From CAWJFP01 sp963842155 (GTDB lineage Bacteria; Pseudomonadota; Alphaproteobacteria; JACZXZ01), in the NCBI GenBank assembly GCA_963842155.1, contig CAWJFP010000028.1:62001-126000 (forward strand): DNA of 64,000 bases. The letters are read 5' to 3'. Below the pieces are notes generated by a model that was given only the letters and a program-made list of their open reading frames with translations, was not told where the DNA came from and ran no database searches. Both the position numbers and the translations under genes were made by a program. Each line of letters begins with the position of its first letter. Within the stretch, counting starts at the first letter, position 1. Shown here piece after piece: positions 40,401 to 49,947 of this stretch.

Positions 40401-40792
40401 CGGTCGACCGCCTCGGCGACGGCGCGATGATAATCGGCGACGATGTCGCGCCATTCCTCGGCGTCGAGGCGACCGGCGATCGCGGTCGAGCCGACCAGAT
40501 CGCAGAACATCACCATGAGATGGCGCCGCTCGCCGCTCGAAGGCGCCGCCGCAACGGCAGGGCTCGCTTTCGGCGGCGGACTTGGCGCGGGAGCAGCCGG
40601 GCTTGACGCGCCGGATTCGAGCGCTGCGATGGCATCGAGCAGCTTGCGCCGATGGCCGACCTGCACGACGCCGATATCCTTCAGATCTTCGCTCGTCAGC
40701 CGCGGCAATATTGCGCCGTCGATCGCGTTGTCGCGAAAGGCCGGCGCGTACTGCTCCAATCCCAGGCCGCGTAACCAAGCCGCAACGTCCAT
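37469..40792 (-). CDS. SAM-domain / class III cyclase / AAA-ATPase / TPR regulator, with three +1 frameshifts
   Basis: Starting at the ATG at 40792, the product has an N-terminal SAM domain (DVAAWLRGLGLEQYAPAF), a class III nucleotide cyclase domain with metal-binding Asp in VMFCDLVGS and NLGDGALVYFGYP, an AAA/STAND ATPase (Walker A GEAGLGKSR, Walker B ILLLVEDVHWADPS) and C-terminal TPRs. Three extra bases break it, seen on the + strand at 40258-40259, 38154-38155 and 37780-37781. Removing them gives exactly 1106 residues ending EATRLLAELA. The architecture is common in rhizobia and relatives and should make cAMP in response to an unknown signal. Sequence error is likelier than decay since all parts are well preserved. 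Confidence 0.85.
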
Positions 40793-40955
40793 CCGCCCCC
40801 GTACCATTCCGGACGCGAAATCGTGCCCACTGTCCGCCAGAGCGCTTGCACGTCAAGTGAAAAAGCCCGCGCTGGCCTTGGCCATCGCCTTCGTGCTATT
40901 TGCAATCTGCCCTCCGACGGTCATTTTCCGGCAAGCCATGGCAGGCGAGGTTCCC

Positions 40956-42488
<1,533 letters not shown>

Positions 42489-42500
42489 GGGCGGGTCGCG

Positions 42501-42710
42501 ATGGAATCCGGCCAGCGACGCCTGCGCGCCTTTCGCCTGCATCTCTTGGGCTATGCCGTCGTCGCGGCGGCGCTCGTGGCGCTCAACCTCGCGCTCGATC
42601 CCGCGCGCGTCTGGTTCGTCTGGCCGATGGTGGGCTGGGGTGGCATCCTCGCCGTCCATGTTGCCTATGTGATGGGACTTTTCGGGCGCGGAGGGAGAAG
42701 CGAGCCATGA
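42501..42710 (+). CDS. Small 2TM-domain membrane protein
   Basis: The 69-residue product has two hydrophobic segments, HLLGYAVVAAALVALNLAL (about 14-32) and FVWPMVGWGGILAVHVAYVM (about 39-58), in the pattern of the 2TM domain family. That family has no defined function. It lies 12 bp after pccB and overlaps the amidase gene by ATGA, so the three are probably one transcript. Confidence 0.75.
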   Translation: MESGQRRLRAFRLHLLGYAVVAAALVALNLALDPARVWFVWPMVGWGGILAVHVAYVMGLFGRGGRSEP

Positions 42711-44101
42711 GCAAGGAGGTCGCGCTGTTGTCGGCCGTCGAGCTGGCGGCGCTTTATCGCCGCAAGAAGCTGTCGCCCGTCGAGGCAACCAAGGCCGCGC
42801 TCGCGCGCCTGGACGCGCTCAACGGCCGGCTCAACGCCTTCCGCCTGGTGGATGCCAAGGCCGCTCTCGCCGCCGCGCGGCGCTCGGAGCGGCGCTGGCA
42901 TAAAGGCGAGGCGCTCGGCCCCGTCGACGGCGTGCCGGTCTCGGTCAAGGATCTGCTCCTCACCAAGGGCTGGTCCACCTTGCGCGGCTCCGAGACGATC
43001 GATCCCGACCAGCCTTGGCTCGAGGACGCGCCCTCGGTCGCGCGGCTCAGGGAAGACGGCGCGGTCCTCCTCGGCAAGACCACGACGCCCGAGTTCGGCT
43101 GGAAGGGCGTCACCGACAGTCCGCTTACCGGCATCTCGCGCAACCCCTGGAACCAAGCGAAGACGCCGGGCGGTTCGAGCGGGGGAGCGGCCATCGCGGC
43201 GGCGACCGGCATGGGGGCGCTCCATCTCGGCACCGACGGCGGCGGCTCGATCCGCATTCCCTCGGGCTTTTGCGGCATTTTCGGCTTCAAGCCGAGCTAC
43301 GGGCTGGTACCCGCCTATCCGGCGAGTCCCTTTGCCGCGGTCGCCCATGTCGGGCCCATGACGCGCACGGTCGAGGACGCGGCGCTCATGCTGAATGTGA
43401 TCGCCCGGCCCGACGCCCGCGACTTCTACGCCGCACCCTATCGCGGCATCGACTATCGCAAAACTCTCAATGCGGGCATCAAGGGCTTGCGGGTCGGCTA
43501 TGCGCCGACGCTCTCGGGCAACCCCGTCGATCCCGAGGTGGCGGCGATCGTGGAGCGCGCCGCGCGTGGCTTCAAGGCGCTCGGCGCCACAATCGAGGAG
43601 ACGGCGCCCGAGCTCGGCCTCTACGGCCCCGTCTTCGCCACCCATTGGTACGCCTCCGCGGCGAGCCTTCTCTCGGGCTTCACGCCCGAGCAGCGTCTGC
43701 TGATCGATCCCGGGCTCATCGAGATTGCCGCGCAAGGCGCGCGGATCCCGCTGCTCGACTATTTTGCCGCCATCAAGGCGCGCGAGGCCATGGGCGCGGT
43801 CATGCGCGTCTTCCACGAGCGCTACGACCTCCTGCTGCTGCCGACCCTTCCGATCGCCGCCTTCGAGGCCGGCCGCAATACGCCGCGTACGGGCAGCGGC
43901 AACGAATGGGTGGACTGGACGCCCTTCACCTATCCCTTCAATCTGACGAAGCAGCCGGCGGCCACCGTGCCTTGCGGCCTTACCGAGGCAGGGCTGCCGG
44001 TCGGACTGCAGATCGTAGGACCCCTTTACCAGGATTTGCGGGTCCTCCAGGCGGCCCGTGCCTTCGAGCGGGCGCATCCCTTCGCCATGCCCGATATCTG
44101 A
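42707..44101 (+). CDS. Amidase-signature family amidase
   Basis: The 464-residue product has the amidase-signature triad: Lys in PVSVKDLLLTKG, cis-Ser in TPGGSSGGAAIAAATG, and the nucleophile Ser in DGGGSIRIPSGFCG. Family members hydrolyse amides of many kinds, and related sequences include GatA-like and aryl amidases. The absence of gatB or gatC nearby, and the length, argue against GatA. The substrate is unknown. Confidence 0.9.
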   Translation: MSKEVALLSAVELAALYRRKKLSPVEATKAALARLDALNGRLNAFRLVDAKAALAAARRSERRWHKGEALGPVDGVPVSVKDLLLTKGWSTLRGSETIDPDQPWLEDAPSVARLREDGAVLLGKTTTPEFGWKGVTDSPLTGISRNPWNQAKTPGGSSGGAAIAAATGMGALHLGTDGGGSIRIPSGFCGIFGFKPSYGLVPAYPASPFAAVAHVGPMTRTVEDAALMLNVIARPDARDFYAAPYRGIDYRKTLNAGIKGLRVGYAPTLSGNPVDPEVAAIVERAARGFKALGATIEETAPELGLYGPVFATHWYASAASLLSGFTPEQRLLIDPGLIEIAAQGARIPLLDYFAAIKAREAMGAVMRVFHERYDLLLLPTLPIAAFEAGRNTPRTGSGNEWVDWTPFTYPFNLTKQPAATVPCGLTEAGLPVGLQIVGPLYQDLRVLQAARAFERAHPFAMPDI

Positions 44102-44160
44102 GCCAAAAAGATGGTTGGCGGCGCGCTAATATTAACGATTGCTTTACTTATGCCGGATAG

Positions 44161-44260
44161 GCTCGGGGTCGGTTGGAGCTCTCGGACCTCCCCGGTTCGA
44201 TCCAACCTTCGTTGACGCCTCCCTGTTCAACTTGAGCCGCGCTTGCGCGGCTCTTTTTTT
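44161..44260 (+). ncRNA. Candidate structured small RNA or 3' UTR
   Basis: Three stems follow in order: GGTTGGA/TCCAACC (44171-44177 with 44201-44207), GTTGA/TCAAC (44211-44215 with 44227-44231), and the terminator GAGCCGCG/CGCGGCTC (44234-44241 with 44246-44253) with TTTTTTT. I found no convincing promoter just upstream, so it may instead be the 3' UTR of the amidase message. No known RNA family was recognised. Confidence 0.3.
44234..44260 (+). terminator. Strong intrinsic terminator
   Basis: A perfect 8-bp GC stem, GAGCCGCG and CGCGGCTC around CTTG, is followed by seven Ts (44254-44260). It is the strongest terminator in the window and lies 133 bp after the amidase stop. Confidence 0.9.
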
Positions 44261-44296
44261 CGCCCGCGCGGCGCATCCCACCCAGGTCTCGAAAAG

Positions 44297-44316
44297 ATGG
44301 GCTTTTGCCCATTTTC
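44297..44316 (+). terminator. Hairpin with short T-run
   Basis: ATGGGC (44297-44302) pairs with GCCCAT (44307-44312) around TTTT. The flanking CGAAA and TTTCG extend the stem with a two-base bulge. The T-run after the inner stem is only three or four bases, so it may act weakly in both directions. Confidence 0.45.
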
Positions 44317-44393
44317 GCGCCAGGCGATCATCCGAAAGTCGCTGAAATTGAAAGATTTAATCTGCCATTCCCGATCTGTTCACCCGATGCCGC

Positions 44394-44529
44394 TTGACTG
44401 CGACAGATGGCCGCATCTACTCTACGGCGACGGTGAGTTGAATAGGGACGGGCGTCGCGAAAAAGGCAGGCTGCCGGTTCAGTGCAGCATCCAAGCTCGA
44501 GAGGGCCGCCATTGGCGGCCCTTTCTTTT
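44394..44529 (+). ncRNA. Candidate small RNA or sulfhydrylase leader with attenuator
   Basis: A possible promoter is TTGACT at 44394-44399 with TACTCT 18 bases later (44418-44423), a good -35 but poor -10. A transcript from about 44430 would hold stems GCGACG/CGTCGC and GCTGC/GCAGC, then the terminator GGGCCGCC/GGCGGCCC (44503-44510 with 44514-44521) and TTTCTTTT. The total would be about 100 nt. Because metY starts 110 bp downstream, a methionine- or SAM-responsive attenuator is conceivable, but I see none of the signatures of the known SAM or SAH riboswitch classes. Confidence 0.4.
44503..44529 (+). terminator. Intrinsic terminator or attenuator upstream of the sulfhydrylase gene
   Basis: GGGCCGCC and GGCGGCCC form a perfect 8-bp stem around ATT, followed by TTTCTTTT. 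No protein gene ends nearby on this strand, so the transcript it stops must be non-coding. Confidence 0.85.
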
Positions 44530-44639
44530 CGCGCATCCCCGGGCTTTTTGCGTATCATTCCATTGACGGACAGTCAGCAGCCTCCATCGAGCCGCTTCCG
44601 GCAGGCGAACGCGCGATTGCCGGGAGACGGGGAGCGGCC

Positions 44640-45936
44640 ATGATCGATCCCAAGCACTTCAAATTCGACACCCTCGCGCTCCATGCCGGCCAGCGACCCG
44701 ATCCGGCGACGGGCGCCCGCGCCGTGCCCATCTACCAGACCACCTCCTTCGTCTTCGAGGATGTCGACCAGGCGGCCGCGCTCTTCAACCTCGAGCGCGC
44801 CGGCCATATCTACAGCCGCATCTCGAATCCGACGGTCGCCGTGCTCGAGGAGCGCATCGCGGCACTCGAAGGCGGCGTCGGCGCCGTCGCCACGGCAAGC
44901 GGCCAGGCGGCGCTCCATCTCGGCATCGCCACGCTCATGGGCCAGGGCGGGCATATCGTCTCCTCGGCCTCGCTCTATGGCGGCAGCCACAATCTCCTCC
45001 ACCACACCTTGCCGCGCTTCGGCATCGTCGCGAGCTTCGTCGATCCGCGCGACCCCGCCGCCTTCAAGGCGGCGATAAGGCCCGAGACGCGCCTCCTCTA
45101 CGGCGAGACGCTCGGCAATCCCGGGCTCGAGGTAATGGACATCACGGCCGTCGCCCAGGTCGCCCACGAGGCCGGCTTGCCGCTCATGATCGACAATACC
45201 TTCGCCACGCCCTATCTCTGCCGCCCCTTCGAGCTGGGCGCCGACATCGTCACCCATTCGGTGACCAAATTCCTCGGCGGCCACGGCGTCGCCATCGGCG
45301 GCATCCTCGTCGAACTCCGGACGCTTCGACTGGGAGAAGTCGGGCAAGTTCCCCACCTTGAGCGAGCCCTACGCGGCCTATCACGGCATCGATTTCGCCG
45401 AGGAGTTCGGCCCCATGGCCTACCTCATGCGGGCGCGCTCCGAGGGCCTGCGCGATTTCGGCGCCTCGATGAGCCCGCAAAACGCCTTCTACCTCATCCA
45501 GGGGGTGGAGACCTTGCCGCTGCGGATGGCGCGTCATGTCGAGAACGCGCTTGCCGTTGCGCGCTACCTGGCGGGCGCCAGGAACGTGCTTTGGGTCAAA
45601 TATCCCGGCCTCGAGAGCCATCCCGACTATGAGCGCGCGAAGAAGCTGCTGCCGCGCGGCGCGGGCGCGATTCTGAGCTTCGGCGTCAAGGGCGGCAGGG
45701 AAGGTGGCCGTTGCTTCATCGAGTCGCTGCGGCTCTTCTCCCATCTCGCCAATGTGGGCGACGCGAAATCCTTGGTGATACATCCCGCCAGCACCACGCA
45801 TCAGCAGATGGATAGCGCGGCATTGGCGGCCGCCGGCATCGAGGAGGGGCTCGTCCGGCTCTCCGTCGGCCTCGAGGATCCGGCCGACCTCATCGACGAT
45901 CTCAAGCAGGCGCTGAGCGCCGTCGGCCTGGGCTGA
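44640..45936 (+). CDS. metY: O-acetylhomoserine sulfhydrylase (PLP-dependent), broken by one +1 frameshift
   Basis: The protein is a Cys/Met-metabolism PLP enzyme with PIYQTTSFVFEDVDQAA, the PLP Lys in THSVTKFLGGHG and YSRISNPTV. An extra A at 45313-45314 shifts the frame between GGILVE and SGRFDWEKSGKFPTLSEPY. Corrected length is 431 residues, typical of the long MetY type that converts O-acetylhomoserine and sulfide to homocysteine. O-succinylhomoserine sulfhydrylase (MetZ) is a less likely alternative. The ATG at 44640 follows GGGGAGCGGCC. The next gene starts four bases after the stop. Confidence 0.88.
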
Positions 45937-45939
45937 GCC

Positions 45940-46749
45940 ATGGAGCTGACGGTCGATGGCCGCAAGGTTTTCGCCGCGACCGGCGGGAAGCCCTTCGACC
46001 CGGCGCTTCCCACGGTCCTCCTCCTCCACGGCGCCGGCATGGATCATACCGTCTGGCAGCTGCAGAGCCGCTATCTCGCCCATCACGGGCGATCGGTGCT
46101 GGCGGTCGATCTGCCCGGCCATGGCCGCTCGGCGGGTCCGGCATTGCCGGCGATCGCGGATTGCGCCGATTGGCTCGCGAGGTTGATCGCGGCGGCGGGG
46201 CTCGCGCGCGCAGCCCTCGTCGGCCATAGCATGGGCGCGCTCGTCGCCCTCGAGACGGCCGCGCGCGCGCCGTCGCGGGTCTCGGCGCTCGCTCTCCTCG
46301 GCGTGGCGGCGGCGACGCCGGTGCATCCCGAGCTTCTCTCGGCCGCCGCGCACGGCGAGGCGCTGGCGGCGGACCTCATCACCGCCTGGGGCTTCGGCAA
46401 GCCCGCGCATCTGGGCGGCCATCGCGCACCGGGCATTTGGATGCTGGGCGGCGCCAAGCGGCTGCTCGAGCAGACGGGCGCACTTGCGCGCGACCTCCAG
46501 GCTTGCGATGGCTACAAGGGCGCGCTCGCGGCCGCCGCGCGCGTCGCTTGTCCCGCGCTTCTCATCCTCGGCGCCCTCGACCGCATGACGCCGCTCGAGG
46601 CCGGGCGCGAGCTCGCCGCCGCCATTCCCGGCGCGCGCTGCTTGGTGCTGCCGGACTGCGGTCATATGATGATGATGGAGCGGTCCGACGCGACGCTCGA
46701 CGCGTTGCGCGATTTTCTTTCCCACGCCGCCGCGGCCACGGCCGGCTAG
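45940..46749 (+). CDS. Alpha/beta-fold hydrolase
   Basis: The 269-residue product shows the nucleophile elbow GHSMGALVAL, the oxyanion region LLLHGAGMDHTVW, the acid in GALDRMTPLEAG and His in DCGHMMMMER. It has no signal peptide. The substrate cannot be told. It lies four bases after metY, hinting at co-transcription and perhaps at hydrolysis of a small ester, but that is guesswork. Confidence 0.88.
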   Translation: MELTVDGRKVFAATGGKPFDPALPTVLLLHGAGMDHTVWQLQSRYLAHHGRSVLAVDLPGHGRSAGPALPAIADCADWLARLIAAAGLARAALVGHSMGALVALETAARAPSRVSALALLGVAAATPVHPELLSAAAHGEALAADLITAWGFGKPAHLGGHRAPGIWMLGGAKRLLEQTGALARDLQACDGYKGALAAAARVACPALLILGALDRMTPLEAGRELAAAIPGARCLVLPDCGHMMMMERSDATLDALRDFLSHAAAATAG

Positions 46750-46795
46750 CGGCGGTCCCTGCCGTTACAAGCCCTCAATCAAGGATGAGCGTTCC

Positions 46796-47780
46796 ATGGA
46801 TTACGTGAATCTCGGCACGACCGGCCTCAAGATATCCCGTCTCTGCCTCGGCTGCATGACCTTCGGCTCGAAAAAATGGCGCGAATGGGTGCTCGACTAC
46901 GAGGAGGGGCTGCCGATCATCAAGCGGGCGCTCGAGCTCGGCATCAATTTCTTCGACACGGCCGACGCCTATTCCCTCGGCGCCAGCGAGGAGATCCTGG
47001 GCCGCGCGCTCAAGGCGCTGGGCGCGGAGCGCGACAGGATCGTCGTCGCGACCAAGGTCTTCAATCCGATGGGGCCGGATCCCAATCGGCGCGGCCTCTC
47101 GCGCAAGCATATCATGCATTCGATCGACAATTCGCTCGGCCGGCTGGGCCTCGATTACGTCGATCTCTACCAGAATCCACCGCTTCGATCCGACGACGCC
47201 GATCGCCGAGACGCTGGAGGCGCTGACCGACGTGGTGAAGGCGGGCAAGGCGCTTTATATCGGCGCCTCCTCTATGTTCGCCTGGCAGTTCGCCAAGATG
47301 CTTGCGACATCGGAGCGGCTCGGCCTCAGCCGCTTCGTCGCCATGCAAAACCATTACAACCTGGTCTACCGCGAGGAGGAGCGCGAAATGATCCCGCTCT
47401 GCCGCGCGGAGGGCGTGGGCCTCATCCCGTGGAGTCCGCTCGCGCGCGGCTTCCTCGCCGGCAACCGCCGCCGTCAGGATTTCGGCGAGACCTTGCGCGC
47501 CCGGACCGATGAGTTCGCCCACAAGCTCTACTATCAGGATTCGGATTTCGCGGTGGTGGACCGGGTGAGCGAGATCGCGCGGAAGCGCGGCGTGGCGAAC
47601 ATGCAAGTGGCGCTCGCCTGGCTGCTCCATAAGCCGGGGGTGAGCGCGCCCATCATCGGGGCGAGCAAGCTTCCCCATCTCGAGGAGGCGGTCAAGGCGC
47701 TCGAGCTCAAGCTCGATGCGGAAGAGATCGCGGCGCTCGAAGCGCCCTACAAGCCGCATCCCGTGCTCGGGCACGGGTGA
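46796..47780 (+). CDS. Aldo/keto reductase, broken by one +1 frameshift
   Basis: The product is an AKR with DTADAYSLGASEEILGRALK (catalytic Asp and Tyr), Lys in VVATKVFNP and the His in YQIHRFDP. An extra A at 47174-47175 falls exactly at the YQ/IHRFDP site. Removing it gives 327 residues. The second half carries GVGLIPWSPLARGFLAGN and ending ALEAPYKPHPVLGHG, close to YajO/AKR11-type enzymes. These reduce carbonyls with NADPH. The start ATG at 46796 follows AAGGATGAG. Confidence 0.87.
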
Positions 47781-47797
47781 CGGCTTGAACGAGAAGA

Positions 47798-47826
47798 ACC
47801 GGCCGACGGCATCGCCGCCGGCCGGT
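47798..47826. terminator. Hairpin between convergent aldo/keto reductase and Hsp20 genes
   Basis: ACCGGCCG (47798-47805) pairs with CGGCCGGT (47819-47826) across a 13-base loop. It lies in the gap between two converging genes where a bidirectional terminator is expected, but neither side has a good T-run. Confidence 0.4.
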
Positions 47827-47867
47827 ATTCGATCGAGTGGTCTCGTGGATAGCGAGGACTGGCCTCG

Positions 47868-48344
47868 TTAGGCCGCCTTCTGCTCGCTCTGGCGCTCGAC
47901 CTTGCCTTCGATCGTGCGCGAGCCGGCGTTGATGGCGATGGTGCGGGGCTTCTGCTCGTCGGGCACCTCGCGCACCAGCTCGACATGGAGTAGGCCGTTC
48001 TCGAGCGACGCGCCCGCGACCTTGATATGGTCGGCGAGCTCGAAGCGGCGCTGGAAGGCGCGGCGACCGATACCGCGATGGAGATACTCGGTCTCCTGCG
48101 CGGCCTCCTGGCCCTTGCCCGAGATCACCAAGCTGTTCTCCTGGCTGACGATGCCGAGGTCGTCGAGACCGAAGCCTGCAACGGCCATGGTGATGCGGTA
48201 TTTATCCTGCCCCGTCTTCTCGATGTTGTAGGGCGGGTAGGAGACTTGCGAATCGTCGACGCGGGTCGCCGCATCCAAGAGGTCGTACATGCGGTCGAAG
48301 CCGACGGTGGAACGAAAGAGCGGGCTGAGATCGAAAGTGCGCAT
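47868..48344 (-). CDS. Hsp20-family small heat-shock protein
   Basis: The 158-residue product starts RTFDLSPLFRSTVGFDRMYDLL at 48344, after GGAGG. The alpha-crystallin domain includes YPPYNIEKTGQDKYRITMAVAGF and a central FQRRFELADHIKVAGASLENGLL motif. Such proteins hold unfolding proteins for DnaK and ClpB. The N-terminus matches the IbpA/HspH class of rhizobia. Expression is controlled by the sigma-32 promoter and ROSE element upstream. Confidence 0.95.
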   Translation of the reverse strand: MRTFDLSPLFRSTVGFDRMYDLLDAATRVDDSQVSYPPYNIEKTGQDKYRITMAVAGFGLDDLGIVSQENSLVISGKGQEAAQETEYLHRGIGRRAFQRRFELADHIKVAGASLENGLLHVELVREVPDEQKPRTIAINAGSRTIEGKVERQSEQKAA

Positions 48345-48446
48345 GGCTACATATCCTCCATTTGAGCAACATGTAGAATTGGGGTTCACCCGAAGGTCGA
48401 ACCCCGATTCCGTTTCAGCGCCGAATCCGCTGCGGCATCCGGCGCA
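48345..48446 (-). ncRNA. ROSE-type RNA thermometer in the Hsp20 5' UTR
   Basis: On the - strand the leader ends in a hairpin whose outer stem is CTACAT/ATGTAG (48371-48376 with 48348-48353). Inside, TTGCTC faces the ribosome site GGAGGAT, the arrangement typical of ROSE elements, where a UUGCU-type stretch masks the Shine-Dalgarno sequence with mismatches that melt on heating. An upstream hairpin GGGGTTC/GAACCCC (48399-48405 with 48381-48387) is also present. The structure and position together make ROSE the best call. Confidence 0.82.
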
Positions 48447-48452
48447 TTATTG

Positions 48453-48482
48453 AAATTGGGAGGCCGCGAGCGCTGTTTCAAG
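48453..48482 (-). promoter_or_regulatory. RpoH (sigma-32) promoter of the Hsp20 gene
   Basis: Reading the - strand, CTTGAAA (48482-48476) is followed after 15 bases by CCCAATTT (48460-48453). This fits the heat-shock consensus CTTGAAA with a CCCCATAT-like -10. Transcription would start near 48446 and produce the roughly 100-nt thermometer leader. Confidence 0.8.
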
Positions 48483-48634
48483 AGGTGGGAAGTCGCGGAA
48501 AATGGGCGGGGCCGCAGGCGATTCCCACGGCAATTCAAGCAGCGAGATTAAGCATGATTCGCTCGCCTCGGACTGTTAGGCTTCGCCCATGCGCTCCGGA
48601 TTTTTCCAAGGCCCGACGCGGTAGGGTAGCGCCC

Positions 48635-49039
48635 ATGTTCGCCACCAGCGCCTTCTTCGAGCGCACCTATGGCGAGGCCTGGACGCTTCTGCGGGAGGCG
48701 CGCGACTATCTCGCTCTTTGCGAGGCGCGCGGGCTCAAGGGCATCGCCCTCATGGACCGGCTTCGCTTCAGCCGCGAATCGACCAGGCTCACGGCGCGGC
48801 TCACCGCCATCATGGCCTGGCTGCTGATGCAAAAGGCGGTCGCTGCGGGCGAGCTGGAGCCTCACGAGGTGGTCTCCGCGCGCCATCGTCTGCTGCGCCG
48901 CTCCGTCTGCCTCGACGACGATGGGCGCAACGAAGGCGCCTTGCCGGGAGGGCTGGCGAGCCTCATGACACGCAGCCACGGGCTTTATCTGCGTATCGCG
49001 CGGTTCGACGAGCTGATGGCGCGCGACGCCTTGCCCTAG
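48635..49039 (+). CDS. rcdA: DUF1465 / RcdA-family protease adaptor
   Basis: The 134-residue helical protein contains LRFSRESTRLTARLTAIMAWLLMQKAVAAGEL and a C-terminal SHGLYLRIARFDELM, the pattern of DUF1465. In Caulobacter the family member RcdA is an adaptor that, with CpdR and PopA, delivers CtrA and other substrates to ClpXP during the cell cycle. Assigning that role here is by family. I use the ATG at 48635, since the frame further up has no conserved content. It is divergent from the Hsp20 gene. Confidence 0.75.
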   Translation: MFATSAFFERTYGEAWTLLREARDYLALCEARGLKGIALMDRLRFSRESTRLTARLTAIMAWLLMQKAVAAGELEPHEVVSARHRLLRRSVCLDDDGRNEGALPGGLASLMTRSHGLYLRIARFDELMARDALP

Positions 49040-49059
49040 GCGGCTTGCGCCGTTCGCGC

Positions 49060-49821
49060 CTAACCGTGTTTACCCAGAAACTTCTCGACGATCGTCGCCA
49101 GATAGACCGGCACCTCCTGCATGGGGTAATGGCCCGAATTGGGCATCACCTCGAGCTCGGCACGGGGTAGCCAGGCAAGATAGGTGGCGCGCATGATCTC
49201 GGCCGTCAGCCCTGCGTCATGCTCGCCGGGCAGCACCAGCATCGGCGTCGCGTTGCCCTGGATCTCGGCCACGAAATTGGTGCGCGACCAGGCCGCGAAA
49301 TAGTCGGCGAAGGCCTGTTGCGTCGTCGTCTTGCGCGAGTTGGCCACCATCCAATCGAGCCAGGAGCCGGAAAGCCGGCTGCCTGTCGAGAAATCGACGA
49401 TGGCGCGACGGTTAGCGTCGTGCTCGGCGGCGCCCGCGAACAAGGCGAGCTGCTCGCCCTCCAGCGGCACGCCCGAGGCCGGCACCGGGGTGAGGGCGAC
49501 GGCGCTCTTCACGCGCCCGGCGGCGTCGAGAATGATGCGCTGGATCGCCATGCCGCCCATCGAATGGCCAACAAGATGAAAGCGCCGCCAGCCCAGATGG
49601 TCAGCCAGCGCGATCGCATCGGCGGCGAGCTCGACCATATCGTGGTTGCCGGCGATGTCGCGCGACTTGCCGTAGCCGCGATAATCGACGAAGGCGTAGC
49701 TGAAGCGCGCCGCGTCGAGATAAGGCAGCATCGGCGCGAAGACCGTGTGATCGCCGAGCCAGCCATGCATGACGATGACGCACTCGCCGCCGCCGCCTAC
49801 GAGCGTATGGCCGATAGGCAT
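49060..49821 (-). CDS. Alpha/beta-fold hydrolase
   Basis: I start at 49821 (PIGHTLVGGGGECVIVMHGW), which follows AGGGAGC at good spacing; the frame also allows 49848. The 253-residue product has the elbow GHSMGGMAIQ, VMHGWLGD oxyanion loop, acid in LPGEHDAGL and His in NSGHYPMQE. The substrate is unknown. It lies downstream of the response-regulator gene on the same strand with 126 bp between. Confidence 0.87.
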   Translation of the reverse strand: MPIGHTLVGGGGECVIVMHGWLGDHTVFAPMLPYLDAARFSYAFVDYRGYGKSRDIAGNHDMVELAADAIALADHLGWRRFHLVGHSMGGMAIQRIILDAAGRVKSAVALTPVPASGVPLEGEQLALFAGAAEHDANRRAIVDFSTGSRLSGSWLDWMVANSRKTTTQQAFADYFAAWSRTNFVAEIQGNATPMLVLPGEHDAGLTAEIMRATYLAWLPRAELEVMPNSGHYPMQEVPVYLATIVEKFLGKHG

Positions 49822-49947
49822 CGATTTGCTCCCTGTCGGCGCGGCCATCGCCGCCGCGCTCTATTCTCTTTCGGCGATCTTAGACGGAGCCAGCGAAGCG
49901 GATCAATCGCCCGGCGTGAGGACGCGAAGAAGCTTGTCCAAACATCC

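Larger units (their letters stand above)
44102..44639 (+). other. 538-bp intergenic region with three hairpin-terminators and no gene
   Basis: No frame here resembles a protein. The region is visibly less GC-rich and holds three hairpins, at 44234-44260 and 44503-44529 with real T-runs, and at 44297-44316 with a short one. The first terminator lies about 130 bp after the amidase stop and could end that transcript. The last stands 110 bp before the sulfhydrylase gene, so it ends either a small RNA or an attenuated leader. Confidence 0.7.

Noticed and set aside
44190..44207. tRNA-like T-loop motif GGTTCGATCC
   Set aside because: The flanking bases do not form a T stem, and no acceptor, D or anticodon arms can be built; the bases pair instead as GGTTGGA/TCCAACC.
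44394..44639. Known SAM riboswitch before metY
   Set aside because: I could not find the conserved cores of the SAM-I, SAM-II or SAH classes; only generic stems and a terminator are visible.
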